Shown here: positions 43,301-53,867 of the stretch, in pieces
How the letters are laid out: each line of letters opens with the position of its first letter
Numbering within the stretch: position 1 is the first letter of the stretch
Source: Gracilariopsis chorda
Lineage: Eukaryota > Rhodophyta > Florideophyceae > Gracilariales > Gracilariaceae
Reading direction: 5' to 3'
DNA length: 64,000 nucleotides
NCBI GenBank assembly: GCA_003194525.1
Contig: NBIV01000078.1
Location: forward strand, 62,001-126,000
Translations under genes and position numbers: made by a program
The notes under the pieces: generated by a model
What the model was told of the DNA's origin: nothing
Seen by the model: only the letters and a program-made list of their open reading frames with translations
Databases searched by the model: none

Positions 43301-43757
43301 ATATATTCATGGTGACGAGTACGAAACGGCTTTTGATGAGGCAGTAAGATACCATGCTACTCCTGGTGAGCTGCGTTACTTGGTCATCACTTCCTTTCAA
43401 CAAGGGATAAATCCTAAAACTGTGATTGAAAAGCACGAACGAGCTCTAACTGCAGATATAACCGAGGGAAACAGAGCACAAAGAAGAGAACAACTACTTC
43501 GAAGAATCGTTGAGATTTCGGACAGACATGGCGGTTGGATTATCAGAAATCATCCGTTCTTTCATCATACTGTATCACAACTTCATCTCAGAGAGAGCGA
43601 ACTGCAATTAGCAGAGGAACAAGCAGAAGTACGTCGCAGCTCTTCTTCGAGGTCCAGGAGAAGGTTAAAAGAGAGATATGATGATCTGAAAGAAGGCCAG
43701 AAGGAAGTGTTTGACAAAATAATGAGAGAAATACAATACCGAGATAGAATGGGATAG
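40378..43757 (+). pseudogene. Helitron B Rep (HUH replication initiator), broken
   Basis: The ATG at 40378 opens 284 codons with an Arg/Pro-rich start and a cysteine-rich region (LPACCGTC, GTCCGYKSS), ending in TGA at 41230-41232. The frame at 41901-42581 holds the Rep core: NLIARVYNQYANSIMKDL, then PHHHILLWLE, the HUH metal motif in which the middle residue is also His (42318-42326), and HRHYPYCHGRTSDGRCRFGY. After a stop, YLMTYAFKSA at about 42690-42720 matches the Helitron YxxKYxxK tyrosine motif with the first Lys changed. 42780-43757 continues toward the helicase. Such proteins nick and join the ends of the element during rolling-circle transposition; this copy cannot be translated as one chain. 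Confidence 0.87.
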
Positions 43758-45186
43758 TCTGAAAGACGCAACACACACGGAAGCGATTTTTCCTACAAGG
43801 ACGAGCGGGGACAGGGAAGACCATTCTCCTATCTTTGCTGAGAGATATTCTTGAGCACGAAGGCTTATTGGTGCAGATGACAGCCACAACAGGTATTGCT
43901 GCTGCCCTATATGAAGGCGGAAGAACTTTGTATAGTTTGCATGGATTGGGAGTTGATGAAAACAAATATTCGCAGAGTAGAGAGCGTCGGACACTTTTAA
44001 AGTACGGACCACGATCACAGAGAGCAGAACTAGTACGGAAAAATATTTTTCTGGTACTTGATGAAGCTTCAATGTGCCCGAAAATGCTCTTCGAGATTGT
44101 GAACACCGTACTGAAGGACTTAAGAAACTCTACGAAAGACTTTGGAGGCATGGTTGTAGTTAAGGCAGGCGATTATATGCATCTGCGTCCAGTCGTTCCA
44201 AGAACAAGAATAGTATCCGAAAGGAATGGAACAATTCGTGTTATTCCAGTGAGTCTCCTACGGGAGCTTCCATGGTACTCTTGCGAGCTTTGGGACAGAA
44301 GAGTCAAAGGTTTTCGCCTTACAGAACAGGTTCGTCAACAAGATGATCCAGTTTTTGCAAAACGTTTGCTCACTCTTGGTCGTGGGACGTTTCCGGCATC
44401 AGCAAGGCTTCCGCTTATGTCTACCTCAGATGTACAAGAAGCATACAAGTTGCTTTGGAAATGGTTTAAAACACGGAAGAAAGAAGATGTCAAGCTCAAC
44501 CGATTGATTGTTGCGCCAACAAACCAATTAGTGGAGGAACATAACCAGAACGCATTGGAGTATATCCCAGGAAGGATGTTTGACTTGAAGTCTGCAACGA
44601 CGATCGTTCCCAACCGAGGCCCAACCGGTGAAAACTTTCACACAAATAGTATCATTGGACCTGAACTGACGTATAATTACGCTCCAACTGGAGTCCCGCG
44701 CCACCGTTTGAAACTGAAGCTGGGTGTTCCTGTTATGGTGATTCGAAATGTACCTCATCCGCAGTTGCGGAATGGAAAGATGTTTATCGTTACCAGCATT
44801 TCTCGCAGAGTGATTCGACTTTGGTGTATTGATGAACATGGGCAAATTCAGCAAAGCTTTTTACTGCACCGCATTCACTTTGTTTTCGAGTTTGCAGATG
44901 TGAAAATCAATCGTCGACATTTTCCCATAGATTGGGATTTGCAGTAACTGTGCATAAAGCGCAAGGACAAACGCTGAAGAAAATGATAATAGACTTTTGA
45001 ACTAACTTTTTTTCGCCGGGTCAGGTCTATGTTACACTTTCGCGTGTCAGAACATCTGATGATGTGTTACTGCTGCATGGTGAAGACGAGACGCCTCGAA
45101 CTGCGCAGGATTTCCATCCAATGCCAGTGAGCATCAAAAACCCTGTTCTACAAGAAGCTGTAGACTTTGTAGAGGGGCATCATTAG
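43758..45186 (+). pseudogene. Helitron B PIF1-type helicase domain, broken
   Basis: A superfamily 1 helicase that is the C-terminal half of RepHel. FLQGRAGTGKTILL at about 43785-43830 is Walker A; IFLVLDEASM (about 44045) is Walker B; KAGDYMHLRPVV matches the GDxxQLxPV motif; FRLTEQVRQQDD follows; LGVPVMVIRN fits a later motif. The main frame stops at 44947. Motif VTVHKAQGQTL and VYVTLSRV continue in another frame to TAG at 45184-45186, so a frameshift lies near 44930. Another frameshift separates it from Rep. Copy A lacks everything up to HKAQ. Length and motif order fit Helitron helicases. Confidence 0.9.
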
Positions 45187-45254
45187 TTTGACATAGTTTA
45201 GTTTATGCGTAAACCAAAATTTGTGCAGATATCTTACGCAAACTTTTGGCTGCA

Positions 45255-45294
45255 GCGCGAAGCGCCGCCTGCGGCCGAAGGCCAGTTTTCCTTG
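45255..45294 (+). terminator. Helitron B 3' end: double hairpin plus CTTG
   Basis: GCGC-GAA-GCGC (45255-45265), GGCC-GAA-GGCC (45273-45283), then AGTTTTC and terminal CTTG. The arrangement is shared with copies A and C. Confidence 0.85.
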
Positions 45295-46938
45295 TCTTTG
45301 ATCAATAAGATTTTGAAGTGTATTTTTCGTCACCAGACGACAATTTCCCAAGCCTTTGCTTCTTGGTAAACCACATGATCGGTATTTCATTACTTGTGAT
45401 AAGTATTCCGGTCGTAGAAATTCTTGTGTCTCGGCAACCAGACCAATCTGGGTCGCATTAGGCTCCTATCAGAGGAATGTTATCGTTTGGGAAAAACGAG
45501 GACGAGATAGGACCATTTGTATCGCTCAAACACCTTAGTACGGTCTTCGCAAGTCCAAAACGTTTTTAACATGGACCATGAACCTGCCATGCAAGCATCG
45601 AAAATGTAAAAGTTATGTCTGGTTGATAAGTTACCGCCAGATACATCATACTTCCTACCCCTTCTTGGTAGCGGTTTTTAGCCTGTTTTTAAGGCTTTGC
45701 TCAGTTTTCTTCCTGGTTATCATGTCACAAACATGTGGGAATGGATTTCAAATATGTTTGGAGTTTACAGGTCCGCGTGTCTGCAGGTTTTAATCTATTT
45801 ACATGCACTGGTTTACTTTTATCTCTCCCTATCCCATCATTCTGTCTAGTCTAACGAAGGACTTGGCTTTGCCGAGAATCGTTACCTGAAAAATCGTCCA
45901 CATCCCTACTTTGACATTGCCAAATAACGAACGTGAGTATAAAGATGTTAGGAGGTCGTGTGCCACATGAAAACTACAATAGTATTGCTTAACGATCTAC
46001 GTACGTACATCTGACTTCCAGTGCTCGATTTTTGAATCCTAGGCAACAATGAGTGATCCCGGTATTTTTCCTGCTTTATTTCCTCCGTAGCTGAGTTCTA
46101 GAAGTAAACAAACATTTACACTGATATAAGAAGAACCTGACGCATTCTGTGGCTGCTGCATTAACGGAGAATCTTTAGAGTCTCCGTATAAGTCTGATTT
46201 ACTTATGTCCATGGTATTTAGGCGTAATACGTTACCTGATAACTTAGCCAGCATAAAAAAACTGGTCTTCAGACACGCTACAGGAGGGTCAAGATTATCA
46301 GAGTCTTATTCCAAGTGAGAATGCTCTGTGTCACCGTTGGATAGATACTGAGCCTCTGTTAGGATGCTAGGTAGGTCAGAAGGTAAATAATTAGCGAAGA
46401 ACTCCCATGCTAATGGTAGTGAAGCCGTTCGGGCTTATCTATCTATTCTTTTTTCATGTTTCACTCTGTACTACCACTTAATTTTTTTATCGTCGGCTTC
46501 AGCCATGCATGGCATTTTTCATGCTTAGCCAAAGCTTGCAGGGAATCTTTAATCAAATATAATGTTTTTGCAGCGCGAGCGTGCCACCATGAAGCGCGAC
46601 AAAGAAGCATCTAATTTTTTTTTCCAGCTTGCGTATCCGCTTCATGTTTCCTATTCGAGGAGAAGTCTACGACGTCCTTCATTGATGGTAAGAACTCTCT
46701 GAAAACCTTTAAATCTGACAGGCGGCACTTTATTACCTTTCATCCAGAAGAGGTGCATATTCTGTATAATATATTTTTGCTTTGCAATCCAACGAAATGT
46801 CCACGGATAGCTCTAGGGAGAAGCTCCTTGTTTGGGGCTGTGTCTGAACAGTAGAAAAAAGAATGACTGGTGTTTCCGAATTTTAATAAATTAGAACTTT
46901 CACGCTTGCGTCCGACTCACAATTTGAATGGAACCATC
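45295..46938. other. No gene seen
   Basis: Mostly AT-rich flank between Helitron B and the Ty3-3 element. Short frames around 45356-45538 carry no recognisable domain. Confidence 0.5.
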
Positions 46939-47246
46939 TGTTAACTATTGCAGCAATTTCCTAAAGTGGAAGCAGGTGTTTCCGAAAGAAGCACCAAAAT
47001 TCAAACTGAAGCAGTTTGAGTCGCGCGGTAGCCCACGCAGTGCACACGCAACCTACGCAGTCGTAGGTGGGCTTCCATAAGAAAGCTGCGCGCATTAGAA
47101 CTAGAGAATAAATAAGCCTGCCTTCGGAGAGGACTCCGAAGGAATGGGGAAGAAATCAGAGATACATCTGAGCCTTTTGTGCCTCTTTTCTTTTGCCTAC
47201 CGCGCTAATCAGACATACGTCAATCGCGTATCGTATCCGATTAACA
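46939..47246 (+). repeat. 5' LTR of Ty3-3
   Basis: Contains a hairpin CCTACG-CAGT-CGTAGG, an AATAAATAAG TATA-like stretch, and a 9-bp perfect hairpin CCTTCGGAG-AGGA-CTCCGAAGG at 47121-47142. All three are preserved or nearly so in the 3' LTR. Confidence 0.9.
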
Positions 47247-47292
47247 AAGCGCTTTGAGACGTCAAATCGTACCGGAACGCTACGACAAGAAT

Positions 47293-47910
47293 ATGTCTAC
47301 TTATGGACTGGTTAACACTATCCAAGCCCCAAACGTGGCTAAAGCAATGCAACCGGAACTGATTCGTTTTGAGACAAACTACTCAGCCGATGTGGAGCGC
47401 GTGAATGACATCAATGCAGGCAAACCAGCAAACTAGAGGATCAAAGCTGGATCAATTTGTCAATGCATCGAACCTAAGCAGCTGCACAGCCTTTGCATCC
47501 TAGGGAGGATCGAGGGTGTTTCGAAGGCCGAAGAAGCAACGGACGTCTCTGTGAAGAACTGGTTCGATTGTAGTCTGGCACACACATATCGAGACCTAAA
47601 TGATCGCGTGGAAGAAGCAATTCCAAAAGTAACGTATAAGGTCTTCCCGAGAGACTCCGCCGGAACCACTGAGCAGTTTGTGCTCGACAGTATACCCGCA
47701 TTAGACGAGCATACTGCATCTGAGGTAATCACAGAAAGCGACAGATGCAAGCAGCTGGTCACGAAGCCCGTGAGCAAAGTAGAACCGCCCGAACTGAAGG
47801 AACTGTTTAGAGACCAGATGGGCATGTGGACTGCAGAGCAGAAACGACACTTGAAGTTCTTTGAAAACACACTGTCAACACTCGCCGGCCAAGTTCATGC
47901 CGTTCAGTGA
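47293..47910 (+). pseudogene. gag: Ty3-3 gag (one in-frame stop)
   Basis: The ATG at 47293 opens a frame with one TAG at 47434-47436, then continues in the same frame to 47910. The later part includes VSVKNWFDCSLAHTYRDLND and an acidic region ending before a cysteine-rich segment. It is assigned to Gag by position directly after the 5' LTR and before a CCHC-like region and protease; sequence similarity alone would not identify it. Confidence 0.65.
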
Positions 47911-48826
47911 GCTACTTTAAAGCTGAGACGAAAGCAAGGACAGAGCTACCATGAGAAAAATCAGAACAGGACCGGGAAAGAGCGCCCAGGAAAGGTCCAG
48001 AAGACTAACCACCCCGTCGGCGAACGTCTTGGAAAAAAGGTAGATTGCGTCGACATGAAAGAAAAGGAAGCCCAAGGAGACTGGAATAATCCATGCCTCA
48101 ACACTGAGGAATGCGATTGCATCCACCCCATGAGAAAATGTCCAGTCACCTCGCAGGAGAATCGTCGGGAACTTTTGGACCGATTCTTTGGAAACAAGAA
48201 GAAAAGCGGAAAAAGGCGAATTATCTTCCGTTCGTTGCCTTTCACGAACAAATCCAAACGAAGACGAAGGCAGGTACTCGGTATTGTTCAACGAAGTGGA
48301 AGAAGTTGCCTCGGGAGACTCAGGAGCCGACTATTCTACCATCTCATCCTCATTATTTGCAGTAATCAGGAAAGAGCACCCCGACACGCCCAATCAGAGA
48401 CTTAAGGGGCCAATGATACTAGAGCCAATATTTAGAGACCGTACCGACATGCGCAATTCGACAGCCGCGGGAAAGACACAGCTATCACTTAAGATCATCT
48501 TGCCGAACACTGGTCTCCCCGTCCGCATTCGAGATGTAGAATGTTTGATTGCAGAAGATGACATGCCAGAAGTACTGGTAGTTAGAACACTTCTGAATGC
48601 GACCGAATTCGATCTACGAAAGCATCTTAGAAACGTGGACGCAGCAATCGACGGTTTGTCAGAGAGAGCTGAAGTCAGAGAATGCGCGGCTTTCTTCGAC
48701 AAACTTCAAAATACTGAGCTACGAAGAAGCAGAGGACGATCCGATAGAACTACCAGAGTGTCTGCAAGCATAATTTGGGATCGAGACCGACGAATAGATT
48801 CAGGAAGGAGTACTGAAGGCTGTTAA
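47911..48826 (+). pseudogene. Ty3-3 nucleocapsid and protease region (broken)
   Basis: Around 48085-48150 a frame reads CLNTEECDCIHPMRKCP, a zinc-knuckle-like run. In the 48188-48826 frame the protease active site is GDSGADYSTISSSLF, followed by a hydrophobic stretch PEVLVVRTLL that fits the retropepsin second motif. Frame changes separate this from gag and from the RT. Confidence 0.7.
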
Positions 48827-48829
48827 AAA

Positions 48830-50340
48830 CGGCATAGCCAACGAAATGTTACCGACAGGCAGCAAAGAATTGAAGTCATTATTGGAAAGCCATTGGGACT
48901 GTTTTTGCGTCAAACTGGGGCCCTATTCTCCTGCGAGTGTAGCACCGCTTTCCGTGAGCCTCAAAACTAATGCCATGCCCTTTTGATGCGCCCAGCGCCA
49001 CTACGCTCCAAACCAAAGAGTTTTCATCCAACACACAATTCGCCAGCTTGAGAAAATCGGCGCCGTATATAAGAACCCGAGCGCACATTGGGCGAGCCCA
49101 GCACTAGCCGTACTGAAGCCAGGCACGGAAAAGCTACGTTACACAGTGGATCGTCGTAGGACCAATACCAGAACACCTTCCGCTGCGGTCAGCGATGCCA
49201 CATCTGGAGTCCCTTCTCCAGAACTGTAGTGAGAGCGAATGCTTTGGGAACATCGATTTCACCCACGGATACTGGCAAATACCCTTAAACTCTACTTCGC
49301 AAGAAATCATGTCTATACAAACCCCAGACGGAGTTTACTCACCAACACGAACTTTGCAGGGAGTAGTGGATTCTGGGAATCAATTCCAGTCCGTCACTAC
49401 CGAAAAATTTGCAGGAAAGGTATAGCGAATGATAAAGTGGCTTGAAGAATGTCTCATGTACTCAAAAACGGAGGAGAAGCCACTAGAACACATTAAGGCT
49501 TTTTTTATCTGTCTGCCGCAAGATTGGTCTCAAAGTGCACCCTGCCAAATCTTGTTTTTTTCTTTGCATGGAATTGAAGTTCTGTGGCAAAATCATATCA
49601 CGAGAAGGAGTCTGTTTCGGCCCTCAGAACCTTGAAACACTGTTGACCATGCAAAAGCCTGAGATGGGTAGCGAACTGCAGCAACTAATATGCTCTGCAA
49701 ACTGGATGCGATCTTCTATTCCTAACTACTCACAGATAGTTCAGCCGCTCCACGACCTACTCGAAGAGGCGTATGAGCAGGCCGGTAAACGAACCAAGAA
49801 CGCAGTGGGAAAGATTCGCATCAGCAACTCCTGAAGGAATACCCACGCAACAGCATTCAACCAAATAAGTTCCCAACTAGCTGCAGCAAGTAAGCCCTCG
49901 CTGCCGAAGGAAGGGTACAGAACTTGCCTCTTCAGCGACGCCTCGGATTTTCATTGGCCTGCCGTCCTAACGCAGTCGCCTGAAGCAGAAGAACGCAAAT
50001 CAGTCGAAAACCAAACACACGAGCCAATATGTTTCTTGTCTGGTTCGTTTAAAGGTTCTGTTGAAAGACGGAGCGTCCCCGAGAAGGAAGGGTTCGCTAT
50101 AGTCGAAGCCATGTGCAGAATGGACTATCTCATAGCTAGCAGAATGACCTCAATCTACACCAACAATGCCAAAATCGTATACATATACGATCCATACGGC
50201 CAGAATCAGGGGATCGGCGACATGCAGCAAACAAACTCATGCGGTGGGCCCTCAAGCTGAGCGCATCCCGTTGAATCATCGAGCACATCCCAGGAGAGGA
50301 GAACTTCTGGGCTGACATGCTCTCTGGATGGGCCGTAGAG
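48830..50340 (+). pseudogene. Ty3-3 reverse transcriptase and RNase H (broken)
   Basis: The RT palm has FGNIDFTHGYWQIPL and PDGVYSPTRTLQG. The catalytic box appears as KWLEECLMYSKTEE (49435-49476): both aspartates of the xxDD box are Glu, and an in-frame TAG lies at 49423-49425 just before it. RNase H has LFSDASDFHWPAVLTQ at about 49920 and EHIPGEENFWADMLSGW near 50285. Several frameshifts occur. Inactive. Confidence 0.8.
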
Positions 50341-50388
50341 CCAAAGACGACAGTACATTAGTCTAATGTAGGAAGAGCGAGCGCACTT

Positions 50389-51918
50389 ATGGTCGCCCCT
50401 ATCAGTCCAAGTATTGACGAAAAACTCGACTGGCCGTCGAAGAAAGAAATCGTCGCGTCACAGAATATGCACTCCACACAAGCTCCAAAGAAGCTCTTGA
50501 AGCAAGAGAGGCCTTGGAAATTCGTTGCAGGCCAGATATTGATCCCCGAACCAGACGAGCTGCTGCGTATACAAACGCCTATCACCGCACATACCGGAAG
50601 AGGAGGCCACAGAGCATTCGACCCTACGCTGGTATCCGTCTCTGAACATTTTCGTTGGAAGAACATTCGCAAAGACACCCAGCAGTTTGTATCATCCTGT
50701 TTCCATTGTTTACCAACAGCGTCTGGTTCTCCTGTACTCAGCCCACTCGGCCACAGCATGCATGCCAATAAGCCAAACGCGATAATTCACTTGGAGTACT
50801 GTTACATGATACGCGGAGAGAAAGACATTCTGTACGTTGCAATCGTCAAGGACGACCTGTCGGGATACGTTTGGCTGAAGCATACATCAGAAGCTGACGC
50901 AGAGAACACAGCAAAAGTACTACTGGACTGGTTCGAGTCCTTCAGAGTGCCGAAAAGTTGGATATCTGACAAAGGAAGCCATTTCAAAAATCAGCTAGTA
51001 GAACAAGTCACCGAAGCACTGAAGGCTAATCACCATTTCACACTACCGTATTGTCCCTGGACTAATGGATCTGTGGAACTATTGTGCAGAGAGCTACTGA
51101 GAATGACCAGGGCGATGCTGTCTGAATTTCACATGCCGCAAAAGACCTGACCGTCAATCCTTCCTCTAGTCCAATCTGCCCTGAATAACTCCCCCACACG
51201 TAGACTGAACGGCAAATGTCCTCTCACGACTTTCACCGGCTTGCCACGAGACTCACCACCCTCTGCCATTGTCAGGGATCATGAACTTGTGACCACAAAA
51301 AGCATCGATAAAGCGAGAGGTACAGCCCTTATTGATACCAAGACGTTGCACGAATTACTATCGCAGCTCCACAAAGAATGTGCTAGCCAGGCAGATAAGC
51401 GGAGAGGAGCTGCAGTAGACTCCCACAATCACAAAACAGGAATCAGAAGCATCAATTTATCGAAGAGATATTTCGTACTTCGAGGTGTCTTGGAGAAGCA
51501 TGGTGGTTCAAAACTCAATCTGAAATGGCATGGACCGTTTAGGGTTACACTCTGCAGAGACAACTACGTTTTCCAAGTCGAAGACTTGTTGTCAGGAAAG
51601 AAAGAGTGGGTTCATGGACGGCGTTTAAAGTTTTACAGCAACAAGGATATTATGGTTACTCAAGAAATCAAGGGCCATATTGCATATCAAGCAAACGAGT
51701 TACTGACTATCGATTAATTCAAGGACATTTACCGCAAAGCTGGCGTTCCAGAACTGCCGTTGAAGTGGAAAGATTTTACCGACGATGAAACAGACTCGGT
51801 ATCTATCGGATCACTCAAAGAAGATGTATCCGTACTACTGAAAGAATATCTGGAAGATTTGCAAACTTCAGGAACCCAGCCTCATCGAAAATTTGCTCGC
51901 AACATCGAACTACACTAA
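50389..51918 (+). pseudogene. Ty3-3 integrase with GPF module and chromodomain-like end (broken)
   Basis: 50389-51150 carries the zinc-binding H..H (HTGRGGH) and CFHC, then the core: HLEYCYM (first Asp replaced by Glu), WISDKGSHF (second Asp kept) and NGSVELLCREL (Glu kept). After a stop the 51241-51717 frame has LKWHGPFRVTL, the GPF module. Past a TAA the same frame resumes to TAA at 51916-51918 with LPLKWKDFTDDETDSVSIGS, which resembles a chromodomain strand and helix (VKWKGxxDExxTWEP). The chromodomain call is by resemblance and is moderate. Confidence 0.78.
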
Positions 51919-51946
51919 TCAAACCAGTGGCTTGATTATGGGGGAC

Positions 51947-52253
51947 TGTTAACTATTGCAGCAATTTCTCAACGCGGAAACAGGTGTTTCCGGAAGAAGC
52001 ACCAAAATTCAAACTGAAGCAGTTTGAATAGCGTGGTACCTCACGCATGCAAACGCAATCTACGCAGTCGTAGGTGGGCTTCCAGAAGAAGGCTGCGCGC
52101 AATAGAACTAGAGAATAAGTAAGCCTGCCTTCGGAGAGGACTCCGAAGGAAGGGGGGAGAACTCAGAGAGACCTCTGAGCCTTTTGTGCCTGTTTTCTTT
52201 TGCCTACCAGGCTATTCAGACAGACATCAACCACGTATCGTATCCGACTAACA
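51947..52253 (+). repeat. 3' LTR of Ty3-3
   Basis: Aligns end to end with 46939-47246 with scattered substitutions and small indels. The CCTTCGGAG hairpin is at 52128-52149. Confidence 0.9.
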
Positions 52254-52519
52254 CCATGATAGCAACTCTGTGGTTTACTAGGCGATTTTTAAGATAGTTT
52301 GCATGGAAAATAGCTTTCGCATAGAACTTATCTTGTATTTAGGAAACAAAAAGGAATGTTCTAGCCAGTTTTTATATACATTGGATGAACCTATCTGCAA
52401 AAGCATGCAATTGGCGTGCATACTCAGGTGAATACTCTAGAACTATACCATTTGTCGATAAAACTCGATTATTGGAAAAAGCGATACAGCGTTAGGTACG
52501 GCTAGTATCGAAAAACTGT
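52254..52519. other. No gene seen
   Basis: AT-rich spacer between Ty3-3 and the inverted copia LTR. Confidence 0.5.
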
Positions 52520-52830
52520 AGTAGTTTTGCTTAATATAGACAAGTTGATGTAGAAAAGTGGGTTGGGGAACACACGACAGGCGAGGGCCGAGCTCTGTTC
52601 CCTCCCTTTTAAAACGGTGGAGAAAGACGCTAGTCGTCGTTCTCCACTACAATTTTTTTAAGAGGCGCGCATCAATGCGGCATTGTAAGCAACCATCCCA
52701 CCATCCTCGGGGATGGTGGGAAGGCAAGCCGCTTTTTCACCATCTCCAAGGATGGTGAGATGGTCCCTTGTATCTCAACTCTCCTTACCATCTGACCAAG
52801 ATGGTGTGAGGAGTGCATCCCTCACACCAT
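52520..52830 (-). repeat. Inverted, diverged copia-type LTR (solo) with hairpin array
   Basis: Its reverse complement aligns along its length with the LTR at 53372-53703, from the TTTGCTTGAACAC end through the TATA region to the ACCATC hairpins. It carries hairpins CCCACCATCC-TCGG-GGATGGTGGG (52697-52720), TCACCATC/GATGGTGA (52737-52758), ACCATCT/AGATGGT (52787-52805) and GGTGTGAGG/CCTCACACC (52803-52828). No coding region in that orientation is attached, so it is probably a solo LTR. Confidence 0.7.
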
Positions 52831-53024
52831 TTTCCATCTCGTAGAACACAAAATCGTCTGACCTATTCTCACCCGCCTCACCGAGGCGAGTGTGATACGT
52901 CATATCCGGATAAATTTCGTATTTCCCCAAAGTCTTTTCATATCATACAGACTGACAGAACTCATCTATCTGGTTTACACAGTATGGAGCACTTGGCCTT
53001 CTCTAATCGTCGATAAACACCTTC

Positions 53025-53371
53025 ATGTACCTCGATCCATGTAGAGAACGGGAATTAATGGCTCCAGTGAGGTTGGTGTGGGCTACCACCGGTAGTCAAA
53101 TTGCGATTGGTTCTGTTTTTCGTAGTGGGGCGCGCTTTGTGCTCACTTCGATGCATTGGGTGCATACTGCATTGTTCAATTCTTCTGCAGAAACGCTGGG
53201 TATGTCGTGGATTAAATCGATGCCTTGATAGAATTTGTCCTGGCCTGGGTGCACCAGGGTTTTTTGGCTAGTATCGTCATTATTTTTCGAATGCTGTAGG
53301 TTGCATAACTGTACCTTACAAAACGATTTTTGTTTGTGAGGACGTAGGTGTTCTCACCGTTCTTATCAGAC
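53025..53371 (+). pseudogene. 3' end fragment of a second copia element
   Basis: Plus-strand sequence here aligns with the sequence just before the 3' LTR of element F (about 59220-59453), including a shared reading of the RNase H tail and the GxTxTGTGAGAC boundary. A frame reads SSAETLGMSWIKSMP before stops, comparable to ESSDVGNVTSDNNP in F. It suggests that another copia copy lay directly upstream and shares the LTR at 53372-53703. Confidence 0.5.
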
Positions 53372-53703
53372 TGTGAGACACAAAGAAATGGATCAGAACA
53401 TCTCACCATCTTTGGTGATGGTGAGAAAGCGTCTTGCCTTCTCACCATCCCTAAGGATGGTGACATGGCCTGCTTGCAATGCTGCATGCATTGCTGCGTG
53501 CATCTAGCTTAGTCCGGGGAAGACGGGTAGCGTCCTCCTCTCTCTACTATAAAAATGAGAGAACAGAGGGAAACCCGGTCTCTGTTCTCAACCAACATAA
53601 CTCCAACTACTTGAGCTTGTGTTCAAGCAAAGGAATCTTCCTTTTTGGGCGGTCTCCAGCTATTGCTACAGGCCGCCTTTTTTTAACGTATTATTTCACG
53701 ACA
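53372..53703 (+). repeat. 5' LTR of copia F
   Basis: Contains hairpins CTCACCATC-TTTGGT-GATGGTGAG (53402-53425) and TCACCATCC-CTAA-GGATGGTGA (53442-53463), a TATA box CTATAAAAATG near 53546 and a GGCGG...CCGCC stem followed by a T run around 53650-53683. Ends near ATTATTTCACGACA. Confidence 0.8.
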
Positions 53704-53867
53704 TTCCAGAATAATCCGTGGATAATCGTAGATTTTTACTGTTTACAAGTAAGTCATTCGACACCCAAAGAATTGAAAAATTCTGTTGATAGTGATTACG
53801 CGTTGTTAACCAATACGTATAAGACGTAATTACTATCCTCACATTTTTTCCAATTTATATTCTTTTA

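Larger units (their letters stand above)
39263..45294 (+). mobile_element. Helitron copy B (longest copy, coding region decayed)
   Basis: A Helitron of about 6.0 kb. The 5' end is around TATAACCTACCTAAGG, the 3' end is a double hairpin then CTTG at 45291-45294, followed by T. Order inside: accessory ORF (minus), repeated intergenic tract, then Rep and PIF1-type helicase (plus). Alignment with copy A ends abruptly at both termini, which fixes the boundaries. Its length exceeds copy A by about 1.9 kb, all due to the helicase segment missing there. Frameshifts and stops show it is not autonomous. Confidence 0.9.
46939..52253 (+). mobile_element. Ty3/gypsy element Ty3-3 with both LTRs, degenerate chromodomain-like tail
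   Basis: Bounded by LTRs of about 308 bp at 46939-47246 and 51947-52253, both starting TGTTAACTATTGCAGCAATT and ending TAACA. Flanks are CCATC before and CCATG after, a possible 5-bp target duplication with one change. A polypurine stretch (ATGGGGGAC) precedes the 3' LTR. Order is gag, protease, RT, RNase H, integrase, chromodomain-like tail. LTRs differ at many positions, so the insertion is old. Several stops and frameshifts are present. Confidence 0.92.
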
